Shown here one piece after another: positions 27,301 through 40,563 of a DNA stretch of 64,000 nucleotides (position 1 is the stretch's first letter; every line of letters starts with the position of its first letter). The stretch covers positions 12,524,001-12,588,000 of the forward strand of contig OZ017803.1 in NCBI GenBank assembly GCA_963969395.1. Direction: 5' to 3'. This DNA comes from Pseudoscleropodium purum. Its lineage: Eukaryota; Streptophyta; Bryopsida; Hypnales; Brachytheciaceae. Both the position numbers and the translations under genes were made by a program. Below the pieces are notes generated by a model, which was not told the DNA's origin, searched no databases, and saw only the letters and a list, made by a program, of their open reading frames with translations.

Positions 27301-30300
27301 TTCACCATAATGAGACAGATTTATTGAAGAAATAACTAAAACCTGGGAACTCCCAATTTCATTTCTCAGGGTTCGTAAGTCACTGGTAAGGCTGAAGCTT
27401 CCTCTTTGTAAGAGATGTAGTTGCATACGAATTTGAAAGGGATAAGTTGAGTACCTACCTATTTCAGCGCTGCGTGGCTCAAAGTTGATCAATTCATAAG
27501 GTCCAAAGACCTTATTATCTGGAATGAGCCACTGAGAGAATGAATTAAACAATCTGTCGAACTCTGCATCGGCAAACCTGGTGTGATTTTTGTCCGGAAA
27601 AAGAAGGATGGTCAAGACTAACTGAGGCCCCGTTTGCCACATGTAGGCCCGGAGAAACACTTGGCGCTGAGTCAAATTAAGTCCAGCTGAAATCCAGCTT
27701 ACGAATGCTGATTCGTAGCGGTCAAACAAGGAAAAGCCGGGGCTTACAAGGCGAAAACCTACAGTGATATTTTCGCATGAAAAACATGTATAGGATGGGT
27801 ACTCCATCTCTGAGGGGTTGTCATATTGTACTACGTCATTGGAAACGGGGATGCACAAAGGGTTCGATGCTGTGGAATTCATGTTGGCGGGGCATACGGC
27901 TGGATTTCCTGCAAACCTACCCTACCCCGAGGTCATTCGAATCTTTCCCCGTCATAATCGGAGAAACAACAAAGGAATATTCGACTAGACTCTTAGCAGA
28001 CTTGAGATACAAAATGAAGCTGGTCACCTGAATGAATCTGCTATAATTGGGACATATCTGACTTGGCATTTGTATTTTTTTGTTCAATTCATCTTTGTGC
28101 CAGAGTGTCACTTACCGGACCGCGGTGTGAGAGTTGGCTACAAGATTTGCCAATTGGCCAGATGAATTGAGATTGTTGTTTTGAAAATCTCTGCACATTA
28201 TGCACAGATCTTCTTCAGAAACTGTACAAGATTGTTGTAACAATGTCAACCAAAACATCTATGGACACATAGAAAGAGGCAAATCACAATATCAAATGGG
28301 CTCTAGTTAATGGGGTAACTCAGAGAAACAATAGCTTGTCTATCATAATCTTGTTTGAGCCGGCATTAAATTGCCAACATGCAGCCCCTGAAAAGTAATC
28401 TCGAAGAGTTGTGTCACTGGAGACTTACATCACAGAACTAAAATTACTGCTGTTAAAAGTCGGTGCAGTACCCAAATTCCATGGAACAGAGCCGCTAAGT
28501 TGATTGTTCCGCAACATTCTATTCCATGGACACAATAGGTGTTATGAGGAGACATATTGCGTAAATTGATTGTCTATCACCTTGTGCGTCACCATTCCAC
28601 TATGAGATTAGTTGCAGGTCCCAGTCAAGAAGTTCTACTCGTGAACTACTCTCAACCATTGTACACGAAAAAACATACATGTGATTGTGCCACAAAAGAA
28701 TTGAATGAGAGCTGTGCCGGGGGAAAGCAGACTTACAGGACTTCTAAATGCTGAAGACTGCCTATTGAATTAGGAATATCTAGAGATAATTGGTTATTTG
28801 ATAGGTCTCTGCAAACAAAACCAACCACATGTTTACAAGAAAAACATCTGAGCTCTACAACTGAAGAGCGAGCAAGAAAGTCTCCCAGATCACCTAGCCA
28901 GGTCTGACATGAAGAAAAATCATGGTGGTGTACTAATAGTAAAGTACAGGCAGGAGCATGTTGTAGACATGACTTACAGGCTCGTCAAATTTGTTGGGAG
29001 TGTAGTAGGGATTTCACCTGTCAGATTATTGTGGCTCAAATCTCTGGAGAAATAATACAATATTCAGTGGAATGGATTGCAAAGGCCATTTACCTGTTTA
29101 ACCAGAGGGTTGATCTCTAAGTTTTAAATTATGGTATGTGCTCGTCTTATAATCATTTCAATGAGGATCTGAAGTCCTTGTAAAGATGATGTTGAAGTGA
29201 AGTTCAAATCTTATGGATTAACTTACAGTACGTTCAAACTTCGAAGGTCCCCCAAATCTAGAATCATCCCGCTGATACTACAATTGCGCAAGCTTCTGCA
29301 TCAAATGAAAATAATAATCTCAGTTCCCTCCTCTTCCCAATCTCATTAATGAGGACATTTTCATATTTCATGAACCTGAACTGAAGCTAGAAGAAGTTTC
29401 AGTAGTGAGCCAATAGAGCATGCGGTTTGTAATTGCAGAATATTAAACAAAAAAATGGGCATCTCAAAAATTTAAGCCCTATTTATTCTACTAAGCTTAG
29501 CACCAGAGCTCACAAGATACTGACAATTTGTTGAGCGTCGTGATGTTCCACCATGTTGTTGGAATCGTAGCATTCTCAGAGAACCGATTGTTATCAAGCT
29601 GACTGCAAATTGACATCCAACAGGATTTCTCTAAGTAAACCGATCTTTGCATTGTGTCTAAAAGATCTCAAGTTGATTGAATCCAAGTAACAAAAGCAAG
29701 AAATAAGCCCTCAAACATGATATGCAATCTCCTTGAACATGCACTCAAATTGAAATATTGAAATTCAGATTTAGCAACTTCTCACATGATTTGCAACAGA
29801 GTCGCATTGGCAATTTCAGATGGCAGTTGTCCACTTAGTGCATTATTATCGAGCAGTCTGACCACAAGTCAAAATCCAACATTAATACGCATCCTAATCG
29901 TCTATTACATCGACTCGGCTCTCATATCGTGTAGATACTCAAAATACTGATGCTTGATCTTACATGTGCGTGAGAAGTGGAAGTGCTCCAAGCTCTTTGG
30001 GGATGGTCCCGTTAAGCAAATTGTCGCTCATGTGCCTTCACCAATTAACAGTAAAGATAATTAGCGTCTATTGTTTTTATATTCATTGCTTTCAATCAAT
30101 CCTGAGGGAACATGTTGAAGGAATAGTTCAAGCCTGAACTAAGACGTGCCACTTTCCATCACTTCAAAAAATCCAAGGTTCATCCTTGATTCGCAAAACA
30201 GCTAGAAGCACTCAAAGCACACACAATGCACAGGACACTCAAGATGCTCACAGATGCTTAATATTGCGGAGACGTCCAAAAGCAGTGGGGATTGGTCCTG

Positions 30301-32165
30301 TAACTTGGTTCTGGTCAATCTGAATCCTATCCATTTTTGACAATTGCCCAAGTTCTTGGGGAAGAATTCCAGAGAGCTGATTTCCACTCAACAGCCTGTC
30401 CAAATACAACATGTTCAAAAAACCAGGACAGTTAATGATCTTCACAAATACTTTGAATTGAGTATGCATGATGAACTGGAGTCTTAGATAACAATACGAA
30501 ATAGAAGAATATTTTCGTTTATCCACATCATACAAATCTATCTTTCAACGAGTAATTCTTAAGCATGAATCCTGATTTAAAATTGTAAATTTTGGCACTC
30601 ATCCTTCTTTGATACAATTGCGTGGTATCTTCACATTTTTTTAACATTTCCAATGAACGAATGAGTTGGGTCAACACTCGGTCATACTCTGAAATGACAT
30701 CACACGGGTTAACTCTATCCCGATAATCTCTGTAAGCTAAGAATCCAAGTGAATCATGCAGTAAGACTTACAAAAATTGAAGAGTGGACAACCGCCCAAA
30801 TGAAGACGGAATGCTCCCTGTCAAGTTATTCCACATCACATTCCTGAAACAACAATGATGAAAGTAATGCTTCAGACTCGAGCTACCCTCTTATAGCAAT
30901 AACAATTTCCTGATGCAATATTCCAGGTCTAAAACAAAATTAAATAAGACACGTACTAAAGCAAATTACAATACAAACTCACAAGGTCTCCAGGCTGGAG
31001 AGGTCTCCTAGTTCAGGTGCCAAACTACCACCGAGGTTGAATTGGAAGAGCCGTCTGCAGAAAAACCGCGAACACCAGGTTCATACTTTCATTGAGAAAA
31101 TGGGTGAAGGTGAAGATCAAATTCTTCAAAAGGAAAAATTTAGAGAGACCTACAATTCAATGACGTTTGTGATATTGTTGAGTCCGGTCGGTGGTGAACA
31201 AATGACTCCATTCCAACCAATCTCGCATGGGTTGTTGCCTTTCCAATTGCTTAGATGGAGATCTGGGTCTAGCAAAGTTCTTTTAAACGCTTGAAGGGCC
31301 AGAGCTTCATCCATTGCCAAAGACATATTTCGTCAAGTGTATGCAGCGTCTCCTCATCTAGTAATACAGACTACACTAATTTGTCCTATCAGTGAGGTGG
31401 GGAAATTGGCGTCCCCTTGAAAATTAGTGTCACTTCCAAAAAAAATTATGTAGAAATTGGTAAAATACAATGTAATAATATTCCAGCCTGCACTAATTTA
31501 AAATAGTATCACGTTAATGTCTTAGTGTCACATGCACTATTAAGATAGCAGCATCTTAAAGCAATAGGTACTTAAAACAAACACATATTTTTTGCTTCAT
31601 AGCAAATCAAATTTGCATGTGAAAATGCTAAGTCTCCTATTTAAAACTTTAGTAGATTATTAGCAAAGTGACTATTTGTAAATGCATCACTCTTTGTTCC
31701 TTCAAGGTTCCAAATGTGCTCTCTCCTATTGGAACTATGACTCATTCTATGGTGTGTTACTTTTGAAAATTTATAACATAGTCTCTAAGTAGAGGAAAAT
31801 TTAGATACTACTTGCAACGTCTTTACAAAAATCTCTTACAAAAATAGAAACCCTAAGTGGAATAACCTACAGCTAATCCAAATTTACACTTCCTGCGATT
31901 CTCTCTCTCTCTCTTCCACAGGTAAGCGAGAAATGAACCAAGTACAATCAAGCGAAAGAACTTCCATAGTTCTTAGATATGTGATATCAAAGAGGAGCGG
32001 TCGCTTGAAAGAAAATGAGAAGCCTTCAGGGTACTTACTGTCATTTGGATTTGTGACGGCATCCGTGGGACCAATGCGGAGCGCCATCACCGCTAAGAGC
32101 ATAAGCACCGCTCTTGTGAATCCTGCCTTACAGAGGCAGGCCATGGCGACGGCCTCCTCTCTCAT
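24374..32165 (-). CDS. LRR receptor-like protein kinase, subfamily VIII-1 type (20 exons)
   Basis: Plasma-membrane receptor kinase of 965 residues. Exons: 32039-32165, 31154-31304, 30983-31054, 30772-30843, 30252-30395, 29964-30035, 29786-29857, 29525-29602, 29227-29295, 28978-29043, 28737-28808, 28429-28518, 28116-28190, 27459-27916, 27117-27284, 26045-26343, 25762-25816, 25343-25596, 25084-25218, 24374-24742; all junctions keep frame. Order: signal peptide; N-cap with [18 protein letters not shown]; about 10 LRRs, most on 66-78-nt phase-2 exons; a membrane-proximal domain (FGPYELINF); TM ([16 protein letters not shown]); kinase. The kinase looks active: [17 protein letters not shown] lysine, [27 protein letters not shown]. 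It resembles Arabidopsis At1g06840/At5g37450. I took the ATG at 32165; in-frame ATGs at 32210 and 32144 are alternatives. The acceptor for 27459-27916 was chosen because it restores the RFAGNPAVC frame. Confidence 0.93.
31382..31590. other. Unassigned insertion-like stretch in LRR kinase intron 1
   Basis: A short motif TTAGTGTCAC recurs at about 31424 and 31526 within this AT-rich part of intron 1. It may be a small decayed element, but I could not define termini. Confidence 0.25.
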
Positions 32166-35120
32166 GGCTTTTCTACAACTACCTGCGCAAGAAACATTTT
32201 CAGACCACATCCGTGTGTCATAGTCAATCACTAAATTGCAAACCGACTTGCTGGAAGTGCATAATTGATCTGCGTAAAGACTCTAAACGAAGGCGTTCCA
32301 TGATCATTAGTTCTTGAGGTAAAGCACGCCACTAAAAAATAATCGTTTGACGATTAAAATTCACTGGCTTGTACTCAAAGCCAGTGAGAGTACAATTTGT
32401 TTCAATTAATGAAGTCAGTGTAAACGCGCCACTCACCCGCTGCTTCCATGTGCTCATAACTAGCAGCATAGCAGCTTCCAATATTTAATTACTTTGAAGT
32501 CAGAACTCGAGTTTGAGATTTGTAATGCTCCTTCTCCCCGCACAACACTCCCACTGCAGAAGTCACTCTAGAATTGTATACTTAAAACGTCGCATGGTCC
32601 GCAGCCTCGAGAGTAATTCAGGGTTCCAAGTCCGTCACAAAATAAAGAGATGGCGAAGTAGCAAATTCGTTGAAGCTTCAGGCACTTGAAAAACCGCAAA
32701 TCTCAACACAGACGCTCCAATCAAAACTCATGATGACCTCCGTCGAAAGCACATGGCGGTCTTAAGCAAATTCTTTGAACCTGCCGCCACTTAACAACGA
32801 CCATTCCATACCACATGCGCGTAAAGAGTCAATTAAACTTGTCTAATTAATATATTCAATTCTTGTGCGATTCCAAACTCTGAAACCAAATCGCTACGAA
32901 GTACTTATCCATGAATGAACTCGCAGTGCAATTTACACTTACCATTTCTGTACGACGACTCTAAGTGATAATAAGAAATTAAAGCTGCTGCCAATGAGTT
33001 TCAACAACAACAACAACATCGACGACGAAGTGCACAATCATCAGAACGAGCTTAATTCATCACACAAAACCGGGGACTGAGACGAAGTAGGAGCTTGTTT
33101 GCTTGAAAGGACCTTCCCAGCTAGACGACATCTATCTATCCAACAACGTATGAGACCGTCCGACGAGCGAGCGAGCGGATTGGAAATATCAGGGCGCTTT
33201 CAACAAGACGAGAGAATCGCATCAGCCCTAACACGCAGAAATCGGTAATCATGAGAAAAGCACGACGGAGAATGATTGTATATTGATGTTTATTGTCTAG
33301 CTAGTGGCGCGTCCGAATTCAAAAATGATTTCGAGCGCGGCCATGTGCGTCCATGAGTCGTTGCAGGCGCGAAGACTGCACGTGCACTTTGGCAAGTGCC
33401 TTAGTTTGATCGAGGCAACGCAGAATGAATTTGAAGAAGCTTAGGCGATGGGGAACAAGCGCCTCGAGAGCCGCCTTCCCAAAGCTTTTCAGCAACAGGT
33501 GAGGTAAGCTTAAAGTTTGGATGTCGAGCTAGCTTTATAGAACTTCAATTTTATAAAGCTTTATAAAACTTTGAGTAAAATTTTATAGAGCTTTAATAGA
33601 ACACACTGCGTCTTTCGCCTTTGGATTAGGTCTCCTGTGCCGTGATGAGTTTGGGTATTGGATATATTATTAAAGGTTCAATTGGGGCCTCTTTGCATTG
33701 CCAGGCATTGATTTATATTATTTCAGACTCTGGTCTGCAGAAGTCCACAACAGCCAGAACAAGAGGGACCTCCTGCTTTTGTACTGGGTCCTTTGTCTCC
33801 TCCAATCAATCCTCAAAAGTTTATATGGTAATGACATTTCGTTTCAATTGTTTAAAAAAAAAAAAAATTTAATTTCAATCCTCAAAAGATACTGTTCAAT
33901 GTCAGCAGGTACTACTCTTAGTCAATAATTACTGTTCTGTAAAGGGAATGAAGGTCAAGGTGGCAGAGAATCTCTACCCCACAGGGTCTTTTTTCTGGAC
34001 ACGTGGCACCTTGTTAGCACCAATTTGGGGAAGAACGATGACAAAGAGGTCAAAATCTAATGGCTTGAGCTAATTTTCAACCAATGTGTAGACTCTTCCA
34101 ATTCCAATCATTCAAGAACTACTTTCCTATTCACTACTTGCTTCTTTCTTGCTCATTGCTTTGAGACAAGTGTCATGACCTTATTATTTCCTACTCTGAA
34201 AAGGAGAAAAAAAAATTTTCAATCTATAGTTAGAAATTTGTTTCAGCCCTAGTGGTTTGGAAATGGTTGCACCCTATATGTTGGGTTTGAGTCCTTGGTG
34301 GTTCTACCCAACTGTGCTCCAAAATAAAATCAAAAGTTTTAACTAGTATATATGCATACATAAATTGAAACAATTGTGAATATTGTCATTGGAATATAAT
34401 TGAAAAAAAATCACATGTAACAAATAAAAAAGAAATAATGGATTTGAACATTGAAAGCTCAAAATACACCTTCCTTTTGAGTATGGGGTGTATTATCTAA
34501 AACCCTAAATTCTATAACTCTATGGTTGCATAGTGAAACATTGTTTTTTAGTTAAATAATCAAATTTAGTGAAAGATAAAAGTCAAAAGTTCTAAAATAC
34601 AAACACTCATAGACATTCCATTTGGGGAACAATATCCATCATCTTACAATTAATATGAAAGACTTGATATAATTCAAACTTGCAAATTCAATTATGTAGA
34701 TGTATCACTACTCAATAACAAAGAAAAACACTAAACATTGAATGAATATCATCCATTTGACTAGTTATAAGTCACTTTTAGATCCTGTGATTATGAAATT
34801 TCTTCTAATGACTTCATAAACACAAAAACATCAATACAAGCAATAGTAGCAATGATGTTAACAGCTTAAAGTATGTTCACACTTGGTGTTAAAGAGTGTT
34901 GTTACTAAGGATCTTAGGAATGAATTTAAACCTCTTTTTTGGACTAGATTCACATTCCAATGATCATCTTTAACACCAAGTACAAACTTACCTATATGCT
35001 ACTCCCAATATAGATTATGGTTGTTGATGGCTTGGTTTTGAGGGAATCCAATTAGCCTTCCTTGAGGAATTTGCTTGCCACAAATGCAATAGAGATAAAT
35101 TAGATAAAAACACTTAGAAA
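32166..35120. other. 5' region of the LRR kinase and intergenic stretch
   Basis: 32166 to about 33250 is probably the 5' UTR and promoter of the divergent LRR kinase; it includes a CAACAACAACAACAAC run near 33003. GC-richer sequence at 33300-33490 has a 39-codon frame from 33325 with no known motif. From 33500 the sequence becomes AT-rich. A SINE-like promoter is listed separately near 34250. Confidence 0.45.
34242..34345 (+). mobile_element. Candidate tRNA-derived SINE
   Basis: It carries an A-box-like CCCTAGTGGTTTGG followed about 30 bases later by GGGTTTGAGTCC, close to the tRNA B-box consensus GGTTCGANNCC. The flanks do not fold into a tRNA cloverleaf that I can see, so a SINE head is more likely than a tRNA gene. 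The 3' boundary is uncertain. Confidence 0.5.
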
Positions 35121-35229
35121 CTAAAAGTTTATATATTTTTGAACAAAGATTTTGTTGTAGGAGGATAGAGAGACAAATTCTTTTGCAAGTGGAGGCCTTG
35201 GTGGATTAGAATGGCCCAACTTTGGTGGC

Positions 35230-38200
35230 TCAAGTGTGATTGCTAGAGGAGGTGGGTTTTCTCCGCATCTCTCTGAACATTTGGGAATCACTCCTTTCTA
35301 AAACACATAAAAATGAAAAATCAAATTTTAGACACTATAAATAAGTAAAGGTGTTTCAACTAAATTTCCAATGGTTTTCATGAAAGAGATGTTTCATATA
35401 CAAATGTTCGAGGAACGCCAATCATAGCATAATGAATGATAGTCCAATTAAATATATAGTCTCTTTCAAAGCTTGCCAAATTTAATTAAATGGGAACCAT
35501 TGTATTTTTTCAAAATTTCTCTTTCTATTATGTATTTAATTTAGAGTAATACACTAGTGAAATTAGAGTATTGAAAAATGAAAGAAAATAAATAAAACTG
35601 TAGTGACATTTAGGAAAGGTACAAATTTGGATTCATTATCTATAAAAAAATATTATAATTATGTTTACATACATGAAAATGCGTCCCTCCCTTAAAGTTA
35701 TAAGGGAGTGATTCCTTACCCTCAGAAACAAAACAATCTTGAAACAATTTTTTATAGCCTTTATAATCAAGTTCTATTTCAAAAGGAAGTGTTCGAGTCA
35801 ATTTCACAAACTTTGCAAATTGTGGTGGCAAACCTTCACAAAGGACCTGCATATATAAATAAAATTCTAAAAATCTAAATATTGAAAAGAAAGAAGAATT
35901 AGAAAGGACTAAGTATAAAAAAAATTCATAATGCATAGATCCATCAATACTAAAAAGATGTAGAACAAATGCATTTGAAGGGGTTGCCAAGACCTTAGCA
36001 CACATAATAATCTTTAATTTTCCAATCTTCTCATGTTTTTCTTCTCTTGTGTTTGCTTTTATATCTTCCCATACAAGTTTGGCCTATATCAACTATGTTC
36101 ACTTTATACATGCCATTGAATTGAGTTCACTTAGTATTTATTATAACATACTGCAAAGAGGAGTTGGTTGATAGGGACAAACTTCCATGGGACTTTTCAA
36201 CCAACTCCACCATCTTCATCTTGTAGTTACTTATTATTTGCAATCCTCATGACAAAAAGGTTAACACATATTTAAGATTAAGTGCAAAGATGTTGTGGGG
36301 ATATTCTTTAAGTGAATGGTAAGTAACAAATCTTGCTTAAATGTACATTCTTTTTATAAGCTCACAACATGAGTTTCCCTCTCAAACAAAAGAACTCATG
36401 AAACAATATGTAAAATCAAACTATCAAATGCAATAAATGAGTGTCCTTGTAAGAAGTTAAATCATAGCCCACTAACATTCCTTTGAACAAGTACACAAGT
36501 ACATATCCAAGAGACTCTAAGTCATCTCTTCTACTTTGCTCTGTTTTAGTAGCACATTCAATTGAGTGTATAGGTAGATGACATATTATAATGAATTTAA
36601 TGTTAAGAGAAATACACTATACTTTGGACCAACTAATTATGAGATTGAGGCCATTGTTAAATTTAATATGACACTCTTGACCACTATGGAAGTTGCAAGG
36701 TAGCTTAACTCTTAAGAGAGTCAATGTCCACTATCTGGATCATGAATGTTTTTAAGAGTTTAGAGTCAAAATTACATGAAACAAATGAAGTTCATCCAAG
36801 CATGATCTGAAGGTGATTTCTATCTACTTTTCAACATGTGATGCTTCAAAATTTTAGTTCATGATTGTTGAGATGCATGAACAAGGAAACTTCTATAGTT
36901 GAAACGTTTTGTATCTAAATTCTTGTCTAGTCAAAAATTTACTTTGCCCATGCAAGTCCAAATCTACATTCCCATCTTCTAGGCTCTTTGTGTAGGGTTA
37001 AAGACTTTCTTGAATATAATCATTGTAAGCACATTATTTTTCACCCACTACAATTGAACATTCACATTATTTGGTTAGTAATAGACACTTACCAAGACCA
37101 TTGTGGTTGTTGATACTTGCATACCCAACAGACCCTACAAGATTCTTGTTGTCTCTGGAGAAACAACGCCTAGGTTTAGAAGGATACAAACATATTTCAA
37201 AACTAGACCTGTTAATAAGATGGTCAAAATACTTTGGTCGCTTGAGAATGTATTGCACAAAATTTTAGGAGCATAAAAAGACCTCTTTAACAACAGCAGA
37301 AACGTTAACAATAACTAACCAAGAAATGACTGAAGGTACGAGTGTAAAGCGTCGCTAACAAACATGTAGAAGAGTTTATGATGCAAATACAAGATACCTG
37401 CACGGAATGTGCTCCTCGGTTTTTGGATGACACCACTTTTTTGCAAGGCCAAAGTCGATGATATGAACCTGGTGATTGCCAAACTCAATATAAAAAATTA
37501 AGTCTGCATCAGTCCTTTACCAGATCTCTTAAATGTTATGAATTTTAAAACTAAAGGTTTCCTTGACTGAGAACAACTCAAATGTTAGAGACTCGGAGGA
37601 TTACTTGGATGAACATTTACAAGGAGTATCCACTTCAATCACCTGATTTGCTAGTTTCCCAAGCCCCATCAGGAGATTCTCAGGTTTGATGTCCCGATGC
37701 ATGAAACCTTTCGAATGAATATAATGCAGTACGGAAATCTGTGGCATTGAGTAAAGGAAGATCTTAGTAATTAGAAGTGAGCACATTCGATAATCCAGAC
37801 TTATTATGCAAGTAACACAGTCATTAAAGCAACGTCGAATAAATGAGCACTGATGCTTGAGTTTCCACGAGAAATATTGGGCCGATTTACATTTCTCCAG
37901 AGAATTCTTGAAACAAGCAAAAAAAAAACATAGCTAGTTGAAGCCCCTACAACAGATGGGTAGGCATTAAGAAACTAGGCACTCAGTAACGAGGCTTATC
38001 CCTTCCAAATTACTTTGTTTACTGTAAAACTGACTTTCTTGCTTAGTAACAACCTACTCAAACTTCCTCACATTTGAGACTATCTGCATGTATATTGAGC
38101 ACATTCATTCACAAATCCGGACAAGCTGACTTGACAATATTTATATGGATTAATAAGTGGTACTTACAAGCTGGTCCGCAAGCATAAGCACGGTCTTCAG

Positions 38201-38596
38201 CGAGAATCTCGCAAGCTCTTCCTCAGAAAACGAAAATTTCTGACTGCAGAACTTCTTCAGGTCTTCAAGAGTTGGTCCCAAAAGATCCATGACCAAAACT
38301 CTGTATCTCCCTTGTAAACCATACCATCGTGTGTTGAGAATTCCAGCTGAAATGGAAAGGTCAGGTGTTAATCCACTAAATGCTATGCAAAAGTGGTATG
38401 GTGAGACACAATTGCAAGAATATCAATGCACAACACTTGAATTCCCAAACCACTCACTGAAATGGGGACTCTGTTGCTCCAACAAAGTTCTAAGAAATGA
38501 AACGCCCAGAAGCACGTGATTCTTACTTCCTCCCTGGAGAATCCGGTATAACTTTGATTCAAAAAATAGCTGTGGATTCTTTGCCTCGATGGGTTC
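35230..38596 (-). CDS. Divergent casein kinase 1-like protein, N-lobe incomplete
   Basis: Exons that join in frame: 38527-38596, 38168-38346, 37643-37738, 37398-37468, 37093-37154, 36473-36540, 35994-36083, 35720-35846, and a tentative last exon 35230-35297. CK1 family marks are clear: [56 protein letters not shown] (catalytic Asp), [11 protein letters not shown] (DFG), [24 protein letters not shown] and [12 protein letters not shown]. The Gly-rich loop and the VAIK lysine should precede 38596. The upstream sequence offers only a possible start at 38748 (MDYKISDKYLPGLLIGI) that ends without a donor or a VAIK segment. The family PWQGL motif after SLGYVL is also replaced. Introns and frames are otherwise clean, so this may be a pseudokinase, a gene with an N-terminal exon I cannot find, or an early pseudogene. 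The 3' end is uncertain. Confidence 0.75.
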
Positions 38597-38929
38597 CTGT
38601 ATTCAATTACCATAGCATTCAAATTTCAAGATATTTTTTTAATAATGAATCATCCATAAATATAAACTTGTTGTATCATTCTCCAAATAATGAAACTAAT
38701 TCCAATCAGAAGACCGGGCAAGTACTTGTCGCTTATTTTGTAATCCATCAGAGTACACTTCTCAGAAAGTTGCCCGAAATTCGAAGCTTTTCCTGCGCAA
38801 TAAATGGATTCAGAATTAGGGTTTTGGCGCCCACCCCGTACCCCGTACAGAGCTTGGATTCGACAACAAATGCTACAATTCGCACACTAGTTCGAAGATC
38901 ACACAGGCTACAATTTGCTCAATAGATCA

Positions 38930-40563
38930 AAGACCAGGTGACCAAAACTGAAGCATTGGAAATAAAGTCGACTTGGAGTTTCAGAGGATTTATTATCAAT
39001 TCCAACACAGAAGAGAATGAACACCTCGTGTGACCTAATGCCTATTGACATCTAGTCATGGAAGCACATCAATAGCTTCTCCACTAGTTCTGTTTTCTCA
39101 CAGCACAGGAAGGGCTCACATCAGTCACCGATGATGTAACATGTACATCAGGAATGCTAAGAACTCCTTTCAATGTTTGGCACTCAATTCAAGATTGAAG
39201 CTCGAGGTGATATTTCTAAAGTTCTTGAACGCAAGAGTTTAGCTGCAAAGAAGCAGCAGCCTGGTAGGCCACCTGACATTGACAGCGCAGGTTTGAATTG
39301 AGAGGGTAATCTCATACAAACGCATGAACATGCACACAGCAGAGCTGCAACAATCTCTCACAATGGTCCAACAAGAGCATAAAAATAACAAGGAGACTCC
39401 AAGGTTCTGGCTCTCATCATGATTTCCACGCCCATACCCTCTCCATGTGGCATGCTGCATGTTCTGCGCTCAATGTGGAGCGTAAGTATGTGTGGGTACG
39501 TAACCCATGGTTGCGCTGGGTATTGAAATTACTGAGGTGCAACCCAAGGTGGGTCAGCCGCCTTCCCCCTTAAAGCAGTTACCGGTAGCACTGTGAGCCT
39601 TGAGTGTGAGCTTTCTCTCCTTTCTGTTTCTTGGAGCTCATTTTTGTTGCAGCAATCGTTTCTTCCAAACCGAGTTGATCATCACTCTCAAGTACGTGAT
39701 GTGCTTCAGTCGCTAACTAGACACATTTGCATTGAAATTCCGAGCTAAGCTTGCTTTGATATTTACATGTCTTCTTGCATGCTGGTCAGATGAGTCATTC
39801 TTGATTATTCCTTTAAAGGCAACTAACGTTTCTCGTTGAATGTCGATCTTCGTGGACCGAGACTTCTGTCTCTTTGATGAATTGCTTGGAATAGTCGATG
39901 GATGCATGCAGCTGAGGCCGGACTTGCTTTCCTTCATGTTCTCTGTCGATCTCTTACTGGCTACCCTTTCAATCGCAACTTGCTATGGCTTTCGATCGTT
40001 TCAAATAGTCCTCGTGAAACTTGCTTTCTGTGTCAACGAGCTGGAATTAGATCTCCAACACAAAATCGATCGCCTTTTACTTTCTCCGCTAATTGCTCTG
40101 CGTTGAAATGTCGATCTCCGGCAGTCGTTTTGAAAAATAACCATTAGAGGTCTGACATGTAGCGGCTATCTTGTTGAGGCTCTTCTCAGGTTTGAATGCC
40201 CAAGCAATGCGTGCTCGATCTGAATGATTTCTCGACTCTAAGTTGTCAAGAACGTTAAGAATTTAAGGAGCAGATATTCTTGTACTAAATAAAACCGTTT
40301 CCTGATGTTCGTTCTTGCACAGTGTGTGTTACCTGCCTCGCTCCTCTTCTATGCCAATATATGTTTGACGCCACGCATTCTTGCACTCTCCCGAGTTGTA
40401 AGCTTTGAAGAAGAAAGCGAGGATTTTGCCCGATGTCTCGAACTATGACTTGAAAAACTTTCCGAAGTCTCTGACTGTTGATGCTAGTTCGTGATCGCGT
40501 GTCCACAGGTGCAGAGGAATAGGTTGAGGGTGCTCAATTTTTTGGCGAGGTGTTGCTGTGACC
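38930..40563. other. Region upstream of the PM19 gene
   Basis: No coding exon was recognised. The part from about 39500 is probably promoter and 5' UTR of the PM19-like gene. ACGT cores occur near 39498 (TACGTAAC) and 39692 (TACGTGAT); these loosely resemble ABA-response elements, but the match is weak. Confidence 0.4.

Noticed and set aside
33325..33444. Small GC-richer frame (39 codons) upstream of the LRR kinase.
   Set aside because: Too short, no motif, and in a likely promoter.
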